Shown piece by piece: positions 12,401 through 24,017 of a DNA stretch of 64,000 bases. The notes under the pieces were generated by a model, which was not told the origin of the DNA, made no database searches, and was given only the letters and a program-made list of their open reading frames with translations. Every line of letters starts with the position of its first letter. Positions within the stretch are counted from its first letter, which is position 1. The DNA is taken from the NCBI GenBank assembly GCA_002270565.1, contig NQMI01000028.1, forward strand, positions 349,550 through 413,549. Reading direction: 5' to 3'. Source of the stretch: Stenocarpella maydis (taxonomy: Eukaryota; Ascomycota; Sordariomycetes; Diaporthales; Diaporthaceae). The position numbers and the translations under genes were made by a program.

Positions 12401-15400
12401 CAAGATTGGCCTCCCGTGTGAGCCCACTCACGGCTAATCTCCCTCGGCGTGCCATCGTGCTTCGTTGCCCGTTTGGGCCGTCTCTCAATGGCTGCTGCAG
12501 TGTGCACAGTAGCCTCTGTGCAGAGGCAGTTCGTGGCGCAAGGGGAGATCCGAAGCTTCTTTTACATGAGACCGTTGGCCTGAGTAGCTGCAGAAGCTTG
12601 ACAACCCCGAACGACCAGATGGGCTACTCTGTGTATATCGCAGCAAATGCAAGCTTGCAACGCGGGCTTGACTCTCACCTCGGATGCACACCTGGTGATG
12701 ACGGTGTTCTCGATGATGCGCTCCCGAGCCACCCTGCCAAGCCAGCATAGTCATCCGCATGTCGTGCTCTACAGCGAATCTCAGGTCCTCGACGGTCTGG
12801 AGTCGTGATCACCTCACCGCCTTAGCAGACAGGAAAAGAAGGTGCTCTGTGAGAGCTAGGACCGAAGCCACATCTATCTGGCCCGTGAGTTTTACCACCC
12901 CCCACCCTCCGGGGCGTCCGCCGGGGGGGGGGGCAAGAGATAGTGTAGCAGCATCTGATTCCACTTCGAAGCGGAAGGCGGACCGTCTTGCAGCCTTTCT
13001 CTGTAGCAAGATGGGGTACTCTCTCCGGCCATATGTTTTGCATGAGATGGTCTGACTCTCCAGCCGTGGCACATACTCGGACCCGAGTGACACGCATTGA
13101 CAGTCCTGCTGACATGTAAATAAAAAGCAAAGATAGAAGTGGCCGGCAAATTGCCGTTCATTGTAGCTGCTGGAGTCGTCTTCCTGTCACCCTCTTCGGA
13201 AGGATGTACCCAGAGGTACTCCATACTTCCCAATCTCTTGGATTTCCCCTCATTGATACTTTCCCCAACTTGAGGCCGTACGGGAGGCGCCAACGTACCA
13301 ATGTGGGAAAACTTATGGTGTGGGCTTGAAGACGTGGTTCTCGTTGATTGGATTACTTGTGGCTGCTACTCGTGACCGCGATCAACGACATCGGGAGCTG
13401 GCACGACCTCAGAGGGACCCGAGGCCCTACCAAGCTTCCTGAGACGGGGTGTCTCTGGTCCCGGCCTGTCAGTTCTTGCAGCCAGGCAATAGACTGCCAG
13501 ACTCTCTGAGTGGTTCATCAGTCGACTGCCATGAAGTGCGTTATTGGGAATCATCTCATGTCTTTGCGATGGTACCCGTGCGTGTGGTCTGGACGATCAC
13601 CACCGTGTCTGGGCATCGACACCCCCAGGTTTGCCAATGAATCCCAGAGCTCGAGTGACGGGCTGAAGAGTGTGCCTTGCAGGCTGAAGAATATGCCTTG
13701 CAGGCTAAGCTGCTGCCATCTTAGGTAAAGGACGTGCGTCGGGATCGGCACAATCGACTTCGAGAGGGCATCCTCCTGACCTTTTCGTCGACAACTGCCC
13801 TCAAGCCTTCGAGACACGGCAGGTGAGTGGCCGCAGCCGTCTCTCAGGCTCTGGAATGGTCAGCTTTGACGCACAGCGTAACACCACGACACAATTGTGT
13901 CAATACGGAATTCAACCGCCGTATTGCATCTATCTTGCTGATAAGATAAAACAGTCTCACCATGTTTGGTGCTCCCGCGACAGGCGACTCCACCGTACAG
14001 TAAGTACATGGTGGTGATATTACAGCTGGTGGGCTGCCCATAATGCGAGGCGCGTGGTGAAAGGCTACGGAGAGACCCGTGTCGTTAGTGTACCGATTGC
14101 CTGCCTACTATCAGGACGGCACAATCTAGCTCCAAGAGGTTAGTAGTGTAGAGATAGCCATGAGGGGGAGCAGCTGAAACATCCAATCTTGGCACCGTGG
14201 ATCTCACGCCCCGTCAAGGGCCATTGATTGGACAAGTTCCAGACGCACATAGCCGCTGTGCATTTGCATGCAAGTGTTGAAGACCACCCGCACTCTACCC
14301 CTGCTCAAGCGCATCTCACGACGAGAACTACACGAAAGAGGGCTGCAGGGTCCAGTGAACGCCCGTTGCCGTTGGGATGGGCCAGTCAAGGAAAGGTGCA
14401 GTCGCATCCCGTACCTGCGCAGGCCCGCAACTGGACGCAGGCGCAAGTTGCAACAGACATACCTCATCCACAGCCACCGTTATTCCTGAGCTAAAAGGCA
14501 ATCCAAGGTAATCAGATCGTAGGCGGAGGAACGTGTGGCCCCCGAAGCTCCAGAGCAGGAGGAAAGGGAGACGATGCTCCGGTCACGGGGTGACAAGATA
14601 CAATTGTGCTCGCTCCATTGAGCCCATCCTGGATCCGAGGTACTCTGGCCCCAGCTGCCACTTAAGGCGGACGTGTTTATCGCGCAGCAGGGTCCTGATC
14701 GCACCAACGCCTGTGGCTCGGTGTGGCGATGTCGAATGACGTCTTGCGCATAACCCTAGGGGTCTACCCGGCGCCGTTGAGGTTGTCTTTATTCCTGTTT
14801 CGAATCGACCGCCTGACGGCTTGAATTCTCCTACATCTGGAGTCCGCAAGGTTGTCTCGTACCGTCGTGCCTATGCTTATGGAATCATTGCATGGGGCCA
14901 GGTTGATATCGGGGATGCGTGCAGCTTGGCAACGCCCTCGCGAGTCATTCCGGTTCCCATCGCAGACCTCAACCCCATGGCATCTCTCACGCCCATCCGT
15001 GTGAGCCACCTGTGACCCCATCATCTGATGAAGGCTCCCGAAGAAAGCTTACCGCAACCTTGTCTTGAAGGCAACCAGCGGCAGATCCGCCGAAGTCCTG
15101 CAAGTAAAATGATGGGCACCACACAGACATGATTCTCCGCACCCCTTGGAACCGAATGATCGAATCGTTCTGGCAGTGCATACAGTTTGGATCGAACCGT
15201 TGAAGTAGAGCAAACAATATCGTGGATGGCAGAGTCTGGGCCTTCTCCCGTGAAAGCTCTTCGGTGTCATGCCTGATGCAGTTGCCCCGGATGTCATGCA
15301 GTGCGGGGCGTGAGGTTCAAAGTCCACGGCTCACTGAAAAGCACATGACGAGCAGGCTCACGCGGAGGGGTTGCGGGGTTCCCAGTCTTCCTCTCGCAAC

Positions 15401-18400
15401 TCACTGGGAAAGCTGGCAGGTCCCCAACACGCTCCGTGCACAGCTCAGCTTTATTCTGAAGAGCGGAAGCCAACCAAAGCTGCACTGAACGAAGGGTTGG
15501 CAAGCGTTTCTGGTTTGATGCCTATCTGGCATGGGTGCAAAGACGTCTCGGTAGCCAAGCGACGTGGGTGAGAATGGCTTGGTCTCGCAAAAGATTTGCG
15601 AACTTGAGGACCACCGCCCGGAAGGCGCCATTTTACATATGGTCGAGTCTGAATGATCAAGTCGGACTTAATCACCAAGTCCACTCTCGTTCAATATGCT
15701 GTACTAATGGTAGCATTTGACCATCGAATGGCGGGGGGTGGAAGTTGGACAACAACAATGTTGCCTGCCTGACATTGTTTACCACTTAATTGTGTTTGAC
15801 GAAAGTCTGCAATGTCAGTATCCCGCTAATGTACTGCGGGAAGAGTACAGATCCGTCCCCACTTGATGATCGCCAAAAACCTGAGACCGAGGAGCCAGTC
15901 AGTAGCCCTGGTGCCGGTACGAAGTCTTGAAAGTAACTCGTACTGAGCTGGGGAGGGGTGTCGACAAGAAAACACGGAACGCACGAGCCCTCGAGCCCAT
16001 CGGCCCACCCACCCACTGGCCCGCTCAACCTCTGCGCAACTTGTCATGGGGCCTCGGGCCACTGTGCGTCGCGGCTCGAGATACGTTTGAAAGAGGGTCC
16101 AGGGCAGCCTGGCAGCCTGGCTGGGGTGTAGGGGTGCAACCGAACAATAATTTAATCGACACCGGTACTACAGGATCCGAGCTGCATTCAAGGGAGGGCT
16201 GGAGAAGGTTGGTCTGACTTGGCTCTTTGGCCGTCACAGGAGGCTTCCCATGGCATGCTCGCGGTTTAGCCCCTGTCGACAAGTTGCTTGTCGAGGCAAC
16301 CACCAGTCCGCGCTGATCAGGAGCTGGAATAGACCGTGGCGAAGGAGCACGCTATCCGGCTATTATGGGCCCATATCTTCTTCTCTTTCCAGTGCCGTTG
16401 ATTACGGCGTTTTTTTACGTTTGCGATGTAGGAGGAGTGCGCGAGGACCAAAGTGCCAGCTCACCGATCGAGAACATGGGATTTACCCTGGGATATTGCG
16501 AAGGCCTCGCAGGAGGTGTTTGTCCCTGTGCACGTGCTCACTGCGGTCGTCGTCCAGGAGCCACTTCGAGGCGACGGGGGATCTACCGAATGCATATTGT
16601 TGGTCGCTACTTGAGGTGTCAACTCCCTTCTGAGGGTGTGCTCTCTTGGCTTGCGGGAGGACCATGCCTAGACATAGGGAGGAGCCTTTTACCGGCGAAT
16701 GCTTGGAGGAACGAGATAAAGAGTTGATAATGGCGATGGATATGTTTTAAGCGGAAGTTTTCTCGTGTGGAAACAGCTTCCTCTCGATGCTGGGGGCAAT
16801 AGCAGACGAGCAGTGATCAACTTTGTAAATATGCACGGATTCGTTCCCAAGTGCGAGAATTGCTTGTCTGGCTGGGCGAGGTGCCTCCACATCCGCACCC
16901 GCACCCGCACCCGCACCGCACCTGCAGCTGCAGCTGCAGCTGTGGACGGGATACCCCCAGCCTGTCCGCCTGCAGGGCCCTACGCCACAGACGGAGAGGA
17001 TGCACATTCTAGCAGTATCGGCTTGCATTGTGTGATTTCGATTATAGGTGCAAGCGCCCGGGATCTTGCATGGAAGCCCACAAGTGCAACTCCACGGCCA
17101 GCCTAGGCCCCCACGCAGGCCTGAGGTGATTAATAAGAACGAGATGGTCGCAGGCTTCTCTGGAAGCAGATGACTGTCCCCAGGTTAGAGGTTGCAAACA
17201 GCGCCGGCGGCTTATTACTTCAGCCAGTGGGCCCTGACACGAGCGCGGCCGCAGCGTCTGGCCCGCTGTAACAATGCCACCGGGAGCTGACGAGAGCGTT
17301 GAGTCGCGCTATGCTCAAGGGGGCGAGAACCCAAATGCCCCGCTAAACTTAAACTTGGCGCTACGGTAGCCGTAAGCGCGATGATCTACTGGTGCGCAGA
17401 GACAATCAGGATTGCCCCGGATGGGAGGGAGGGGGCGGTAAGACGGCCAGAGAGAACATGCATCCGGGATGAAGCATGCCACGGATCTGACGCTGTGGCT
17501 GAACGATTCGACCGAGAGTTTTGACTCGAGGCTAGAGCATGTTGGAATGGCTCTGGGTGGAGGCCATGAACGACGAACTGATGCCTAAGCTTCGCATGGT
17601 ATGTTGGGTCGCAGGGTGCGGCAAGAAGGGCGAATGGCAACCACAGCTGTTGTATGTTGAGTGTTAGCGAAGTAGACCAAGGTTACGAAACTAGATACTA
17701 GATGTTGGCTCGGTGGAGAGATTATGTATTGTATCTAGGCCAGAACAGTGCAAGAGTGAGCGTCGGTGTTGGTGTCGCACGCACAGACAATGCGATGGGC
17801 GGCGTGTGTGGGTTCCCGTACGGATGGATGATGCACATACGGCTTGACAGGCGTCGCTTGGGTCGTGCATGGTCTGCATATGCACAAGCTATGCATTGCA
17901 GCAGATAGGGTTGGAAGACGGAGTCGGAGAGGGCGAGGACGAGGATGGATGAAGAGTGAACGAGACAAATACAAGGGAGGAGGAGGAGAAGGATCTACAG
18001 CAATTCTGAAAGCCAAGAAGCAAACAATGTTCATTAGAGTTTTGGTTGTTTGGAAAAGCCGTCGTGATGCTCCTGTTGGTCGTGGCTGATGTTGTTTCGA
18101 GGGCACTACAGAGGATGGAGGATGGACTATGAGAGTACATTGACATTGTACATTGACATTTACCTACCGTACTCTGTACGGCCGGCCAGCCAGCCAGCCA
18201 GCCAGCCTGTCATGTCAATCTGCCAGCCCACTGCAGGCGTTCCTGCCCGTTTTTTGCATTCATCTTCTGTTGCCAAATTGCTCTCTCTCACTTTGCATGT
18301 ATCTTTAATTTTCATCCCGGCGGGCAGTTGACCTGTCCGTCTGTCCGTCTGTCTGTCTACAAGTACCCACGTACCCACGTACCTCTCTTCCCAACGAGCT

Positions 18401-18477
18401 GCAGGGCGGCCAACATGCAGTCAGGCCGTGCAGCACCTTCAATGTCGTATGTACTGCAACAGTCAGTCGGTCAAGTC

Positions 18478-18566
18478 GCTCGCCAGCACCATCGCCAGCA
18501 CCACCAGCACCACCAGCACCACCACCACCACCAGCACCACCACCAGCACCACCACCAGCAGCAGAG
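18478..18566. repeat. CACCAGCAC trinucleotide-type repeat
   Basis: A run of CAC and CAG triplets with a 9-bp higher-order period, ending in CAGCAGCAG. Read as protein it gives His/Gln or Ser/Thr tracts, but no flanking coding sequence is recognisable. Confidence 0.85.
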
Positions 18567-20526
18567 AGCATCATCCCGCACCCATGCATCCTGCATCCTC
18601 CATCCTCCACAACGGCTCCCCTCATCCATGACCCCCTGGCTTCTCATCTCGGATCCCAGATCCTGGTGTGTCGCCTCGAGTGTATGTACCTACTCCGTAC
18701 TGTGTGATGCACTGAACTGAACGAATACCAGTAGAAAAGAAGTCCCTTTCGATCCTTCATTGGTCGACTGATGCTCGCCCCCAAGCCCGTCTCGTTTCGT
18801 CTCATCCCGTCCGGCCTGGCTTTCTTACCCACTTGTGCTGTACTGTACGGCCTTACACCACTGTACTGTAAGCTGGCGCGCGCCCCGTCCGATGTCTTGC
18901 AGGGCAAATCCATCCTGGCAGGCCTCGAGTTGCCACCGTCACAAAAAGGCACGGTCCTTTCTGCAGCGCGGAGGCGAACAACCTCCGCATCAAGGGCAAC
19001 CTGCCGGCAGCACAAGCGGGCCTGCCCGCTATTGGATCTGGCATATGGCCGGACGCCTGTGCGTCCCGCAGCAGAAGCGCCCCTGGCGCCAGGGCTTCTT
19101 CACTTTGCAGCTCTGCAGCTTGTCAGGCTTGTCGGTGGGTATTCCCAACCTACCCAGTACCCACAAAGGTCCATAACGCAATATTGTTCACATTACTTTT
19201 ATTAATTGTACACTACAGCTCCTGTCTATTCAACTCTCGTCACCCCGTGGTGGGTCCCGTCGACCATCGTCGTCACCAGCCAAGAGAGAAGCCGGGACTC
19301 CGAGCCGGAGAGGCCCACGTCGAGCGGCCCATAAAGCGGCCCAGCTGCCCAGCCCCTTGCGAGCCTACTTGCTGTACACTACTCGTGCGCGCCCAGCAAA
19401 CGAAATCCAAGCCAGGGGCGGGGTTTCTCTCGCGCCTCGCGCCTGGCAGTGGCACTAGTGTAGGCGACTCAGGCCGCGCTGGTGTGCTGTCGCTTACCCT
19501 ATGCATCTACTGCAAATGAATACCACTTCCACACCGAGAAGTAACCCCATGGCGAACAGTGATAATACAATATCCGAGCCTTCTCTCTTCAACTGTTTGC
19601 CCAACATCAGCCCAGCGTTGCTAGATTAGTCTGCGAGCCCAAAGACCAGTGGTGCCATCCCACTACATCTGACACTCGCACTGACAAGGGCTCTCGCAGA
19701 TGAATTTGTTCGCTCCACTGGTGCTGTGCCGTACACGGGGGTTGAGGGGGGCTAGCAGCACTTTTCGGAAGTGCTCTTTTCATTGGGTGCATGACCAAAT
19801 CACTATACCGTTCAAGATCACCTTCCTCACACTCCAACGCCTCTGCGACTGAGCTTGTCCATGTACGTTGATAGGAAGCTTGGATTCGACAACACATCGA
19901 CCGTACTTGAATGGCCGTCGACAATCAGCAAGGCTGAGCAAATGACCCAAGCCACTGGCACTCTGGGGATCGTTGAAGCATCCAAGGAACCAGGGGAGGC
20001 TGGCGTGCCGATGCTCGCTTCATGAGAACATTCGCGGCAGCGGCCCCTGCTTTGGCCAGTGCTCGACGAGCAGGGAAGATTGGCGAATGCGGCATGGCAT
20101 TGCGACGCTACAAGGACTGGCTGAGGTACGCCCTATCCTGCCAGCCTGCCCACTCGACCTCAACTAATCGCTGACGGATGACCATGCACACTATTTGGTG
20201 CTGGTACTTGGCCTTTTGTGCCTGTATCTTGCGAGCTCCATCGAGGCCTTGGTCATCGTTTCGGTTCCAGCCGTGTTCTCTGGTGGGCAACCGCAAGTCT
20301 CGCAGCACGATTCAAGAAGGAAGTTTAATAGATGCCGCAGTTGATGACTACCTGATCAACTCGACCCGATCGCGCTTGGCCAGTCCAGTCGGTCAATTCG
20401 ATGGCCTCAGACCCATAACCACAAGTGCATTGTCCTCAATAAATGACACTCTTTCTACGCCGCCAAGTCTTTCAAACGCACACCCCCCGGGTGCCAAAAT
20501 GACCGGGTTCTGTAGCGATGCGCAGC

Positions 20527-20577
20527 CCAATAGCCAATGGTTGCGTCCAATGGTTACAGCCAATGGCTGCAGCCAAT
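20527..20577 (+). promoter_or_regulatory. Array of five CCAAT pentamers
   Basis: CCAAT occurs at 20527, 20534, 20547, 20560 and 20573. The last four are spaced exactly 13 bp apart inside imperfect copies of a CCAATGG-plus-6 unit. CCAAT is the core bound by the fungal HapB/C/E (NF-Y) complex. No gene starts within 3 kb on either strand, so a target is not evident. It may be a distal element of the stuA-like gene, or simply a minisatellite. Confidence 0.5.
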
Positions 20578-23338
20578 GTCCAGAAGAAACCGTGTATTTT
20601 CGGACGGCCGTCACTGTCCACTTCTCGAACCGCTCGAATTTTGTGATTCGCTGATAAAGACGAAAGCTGGCCAGGGTGGCACGCCGATCCCTTCCTGGCA
20701 GGCCTGGCCAAAGAGCGGCACAGTAAAGCTGCAGGCATGCAAGACTGTGTTTGCGCAACTTCAGTCACGGTTGAGGTGGCTTCCAGCCAGCCTTTTAGAA
20801 AGGTGGCAGACTATGACGATGCCCCCGACGACAGGCGAGAGGGTGGAGAGCATCAACACAATGACGACAGCAGTCTTACTCTCCGCCGGCCTGTGGGGTG
20901 GCCGGTGGCTCTCCTGTTGAGAACCGCGGATCCGATCAAATTTGACCATGGCTTTCCTCGGAACCAACAGTCAGCAGGAAGAGATTAGGGACTACTCGCG
21001 AATCCGACAACCAAACATTGCCAAGGGATTGCCCTTTAAAAGCCGAATCGTTCAATGCTCGAGGCCACGAACATTCCAGGCTTGGACCGAGCCTGGAGGG
21101 AGCGTGACAGAGCATGCGGACGGTAACACGAAGTTGTGGGCGAGGGCCGGTACACGCGCTATTTCAGTGAGCGGCTAGATAACTCTAACGAAAGAGCCGG
21201 GACAATTGGCTTTTTCTGGAGCGCTTCTCTTCCCATGGAATCGGCAAAGACAGAGTTTACGACCAAGACTAGACAAGGAAAGGCTGCCGCCCTCTCAACC
21301 AAACCGCTCTGATCATCCCCAGGGCACGGCCAGCTGCTCACAATTTTTTCATGGTCAAGCCTCGTCCGTCTCCCGCAGCTGCGCGGCATCCAGGTTACTT
21401 GGCCAGCCGCCATCTCGATATGCCGGCAAACGCAGAGGATGGCGGGTGGCTCAACCGTAACGTCCGTCAGCACCAGCAGCGAGGCCGCGAGGAATGATGG
21501 AGGGCTGGACACAGTGAGCGGTGGCAACAGATTCGCACTTTACTGGGTCCGTGGACGTTGTTGTGGCCGAGCCCAAAATCCCGGGCATAGGCCCTCACCC
21601 GGCCCCTCCACCCCCCACACGCTTATATCCACAGGACATCCTTGCCCGCCCACTTGATCCAGCAGAGTCCAGCCAACAGAGAAAAAGTCAGGCCAAAAGT
21701 CGCTCACCCCTCTTCCTCGGTGCAACCCTATACTGTCACGCCTCCCCCTGCTTCCTTATTCCTCTTTGGCCCAGGGAGGAGGGATGTAGGAAAGGCCCTC
21801 GTATGCTGAGTTGCCACACGACTTCCCGGAGGGCATTACCCATACCGCGAGCAATGGCCTTTTTCTCAACGGGGCTAACTGAATGGCATAGTCCACTAGA
21901 GCACAATGAACAAGAAGCCAACGGTCAGGGCAAGCAAGGTTGGTTCCGTCACTGGCCTCGTGGCGACTGACCCCTTCTCAGCTGAGCCGGGCTGGCTGGG
22001 AGACACTGGATCAATGCAAGCAATAAGGTACGGATCGCAGTTGACGCAGTGCTGGGTATCGCGAACCGATGATGGTCCCAACGTAGGACCCACACCATCC
22101 TCGCCCACAACCTCGCCCAGAGCAACCCTGCGTCTCAATCCATGTACTGACTGCATGGTGCATAGTACCGTGTACCACGGCCGAGCCAAAGTACTCGCTA
22201 CTTACAGCCTGTCTCTCCTTTCCTTTCCTAAGCCCACGGCCCACGCCCCTCCATCACCCTCCCCTACCCCCTCCTCATCCTCACCCCCAGCCCGGGCCGC
22301 AGCTCAACCTGGACCGGGGGGGCCCAACGTCGTCCTCGTACCCACTCCCCGCCCACCTCTGACCCCTGCGGGCCCAATGGAGAGAGCCCGAAGTTTGAGC
22401 AACTGAGAGTCTGAGCGAGGCAGCGAGGCAAAAAGAGGCTGCTACTGACAGGCCTGATGACACCAGACTCCACCAGGGGCCCTCTGCCCGCCCGCGAATG
22501 CAAACCGTGAACCCTGTCCTTGATATGAGGGAGGGAGTGACTGGACAGCTTCGGAGCAGGTGCCACTTTGTGCCATCAACACCGTCCATACCCCCCCCTT
22601 TTTGCCATCCCACCCGCTACCCTGACCCATCGTGCCCATCCACCCACCCACCACCCAAGTCCAGCCGCTATCTCAGCGGCCACTCCTACAACAACGCTGG
22701 TCCAGACAGCTATCCTCGCCTGGCCGACCCGGCCTACCTGCCCGCCACCTGGGGCTTGCCTCGCTACCATACAAAGTACCGTGGCACGGTACATGAGTAC
22801 GCAGACGTGCATACATACTTACTCTATACATACGTACATACGACAATACATGCAACTTGGGCCTGCCTTGGGCCCCTCCTCTCCCGTGCTCACTGTGCCA
22901 GTTTGTCCCCAGCCCAGCCCAGCCCGGTCCATCACATCCTATCCTACCCCAGCACGCAACAAGGCTCGTCGTGGAGGATTCAACCACCCCAGTGAGTTCT
23001 CTCTCTTTTTTTGTTGCTGGGGCTAGACTTTCCAATTCTAATCTAAGACCACCCGTCGTAGCGTTGACCAGAGATCACCCTGGTCGAGAGACTGAGCAGT
23101 GGCCCGGGCCAGGTTTACACTAGTTCTGTTTTCTCTCTGATCTACCTTGACCTTCCCCGTCACATCCTGTCCTCCATCAACCTCAAGCTCTCTTCTCACC
23201 ACCGCTAAAGTCATCCCCGGGATCTTGTCTCATTCTCCTCTGCCTCTTTAACCTCCCCTCTCTCACTCTCCCCGCCCTCAAGTTGGTTGTCCTCTGCAAT
23301 TGCTTGCGTGAAGATACCATCGAGCAACCCGGCTAAAG

Positions 23339-23490
23339 GTGAGATTCAACTACCTCTCGCCCCCACATATGCACAGACAAACAGCTTGTCAACCGTCACC
23401 TGTTCGAGCTGCGCTCGCGCATGTCCCCCGTCCCCCATTGCACTGGCACCGCGGAACTGAGAGCTAACTACCGTTTGCAAATCCTTCTAG
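23339..23490 (+). other. Probable 5'-leader intron of the stuA-like gene
   Basis: A 152-nt segment starts GTGAGA after GGCTAAAG, contains a GCTAAC branch-like site about 20 nt from the end, and finishes CTTCTAG. All three signals fit fungal introns. It lies 519 nt upstream of the proposed start codon, within pyrimidine-rich sequence typical of leaders. Confidence 0.5.
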
Positions 23491-23666
23491 AGACCAGACT
23501 TTGTTCTAGGCTTTCTCTACTCGCCTTTTGCGAAGTCCGAGTCCTCGACAACCGCTCATCTAACGGTGCTGTGGCTAACTGGATAGTCAGCGCCCAAAGC
23601 TTGCGACGGGCCCAAAAAGTCCAAAGGACCGCATCCCTATTCCATACCGTGGCCCTTGGAAGCGAA

Positions 23667-24017
23667 TGGGTCTGAATCACCCGTCCTCGGACACCAATTT
23701 CAACTCTGCTGCGTTCCAGAAACTCCGGAGAGTCTGCGAGTTTCTATGAAAGGTTCTTGAAGGACCCTCGTTCACGTCACGACCCGTTACGATACAGCGC
23801 TGCCATAAGTTGCGATTCACGCCCGTCCGCCTTGCATCCACGCCAATTGCCATTCTGGAAATTAAACAAAGGCCAATTGCGTTCCCTGGCGGCTTCGTGT
23901 CATTCTTCGCCATCACTCAGCGGACCTGGTCGTCTTCTCGTTTGTTGTCTTGACCTGTTTTGTGGCCTGATTGGCTCGCCTGACCGTTCTTGGTCACGCA
24001 ATAGTTTTCATGCTTAA
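23667..24017 (+). promoter_or_regulatory. Upstream ORFs in the stuA-like leader
   Basis: An ATG at 23667 opens a 116-codon frame that ends at TAA 24015-24017, overlapping the proposed main start (24010) in another frame. Inside it, ATG at 23746 opens a four-codon mini-ORF ending at 23760. Both would impede initiation at 24010 if included in the transcript. The Aspergillus stuA leader is known to contain a regulatory mini-ORF, so translational control here is a reasonable inference. Transcript boundaries are unknown. Confidence 0.45.

Larger units (their letters stand above)
9476..23338. other. About 13.9 kb without a supported gene
   Basis: I read both strands for domains, splice-linked frames and RNA genes and found nothing convincing. 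Open frames are short, overlapping and compositionally biased. Visible structure is limited to microsatellites (CCAGCC units at 18181-18207, GTCTGTCC units at 18331-18358, CACCAGCAC at 18478-18566), a CCAAT array (20527-20577) and a small direct repeat of TGCCTTGCAGGCT near 13673 and 13694. Much of this could be the distal promoter and leader region of the downstream stuA-like gene. Confidence 0.5.
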
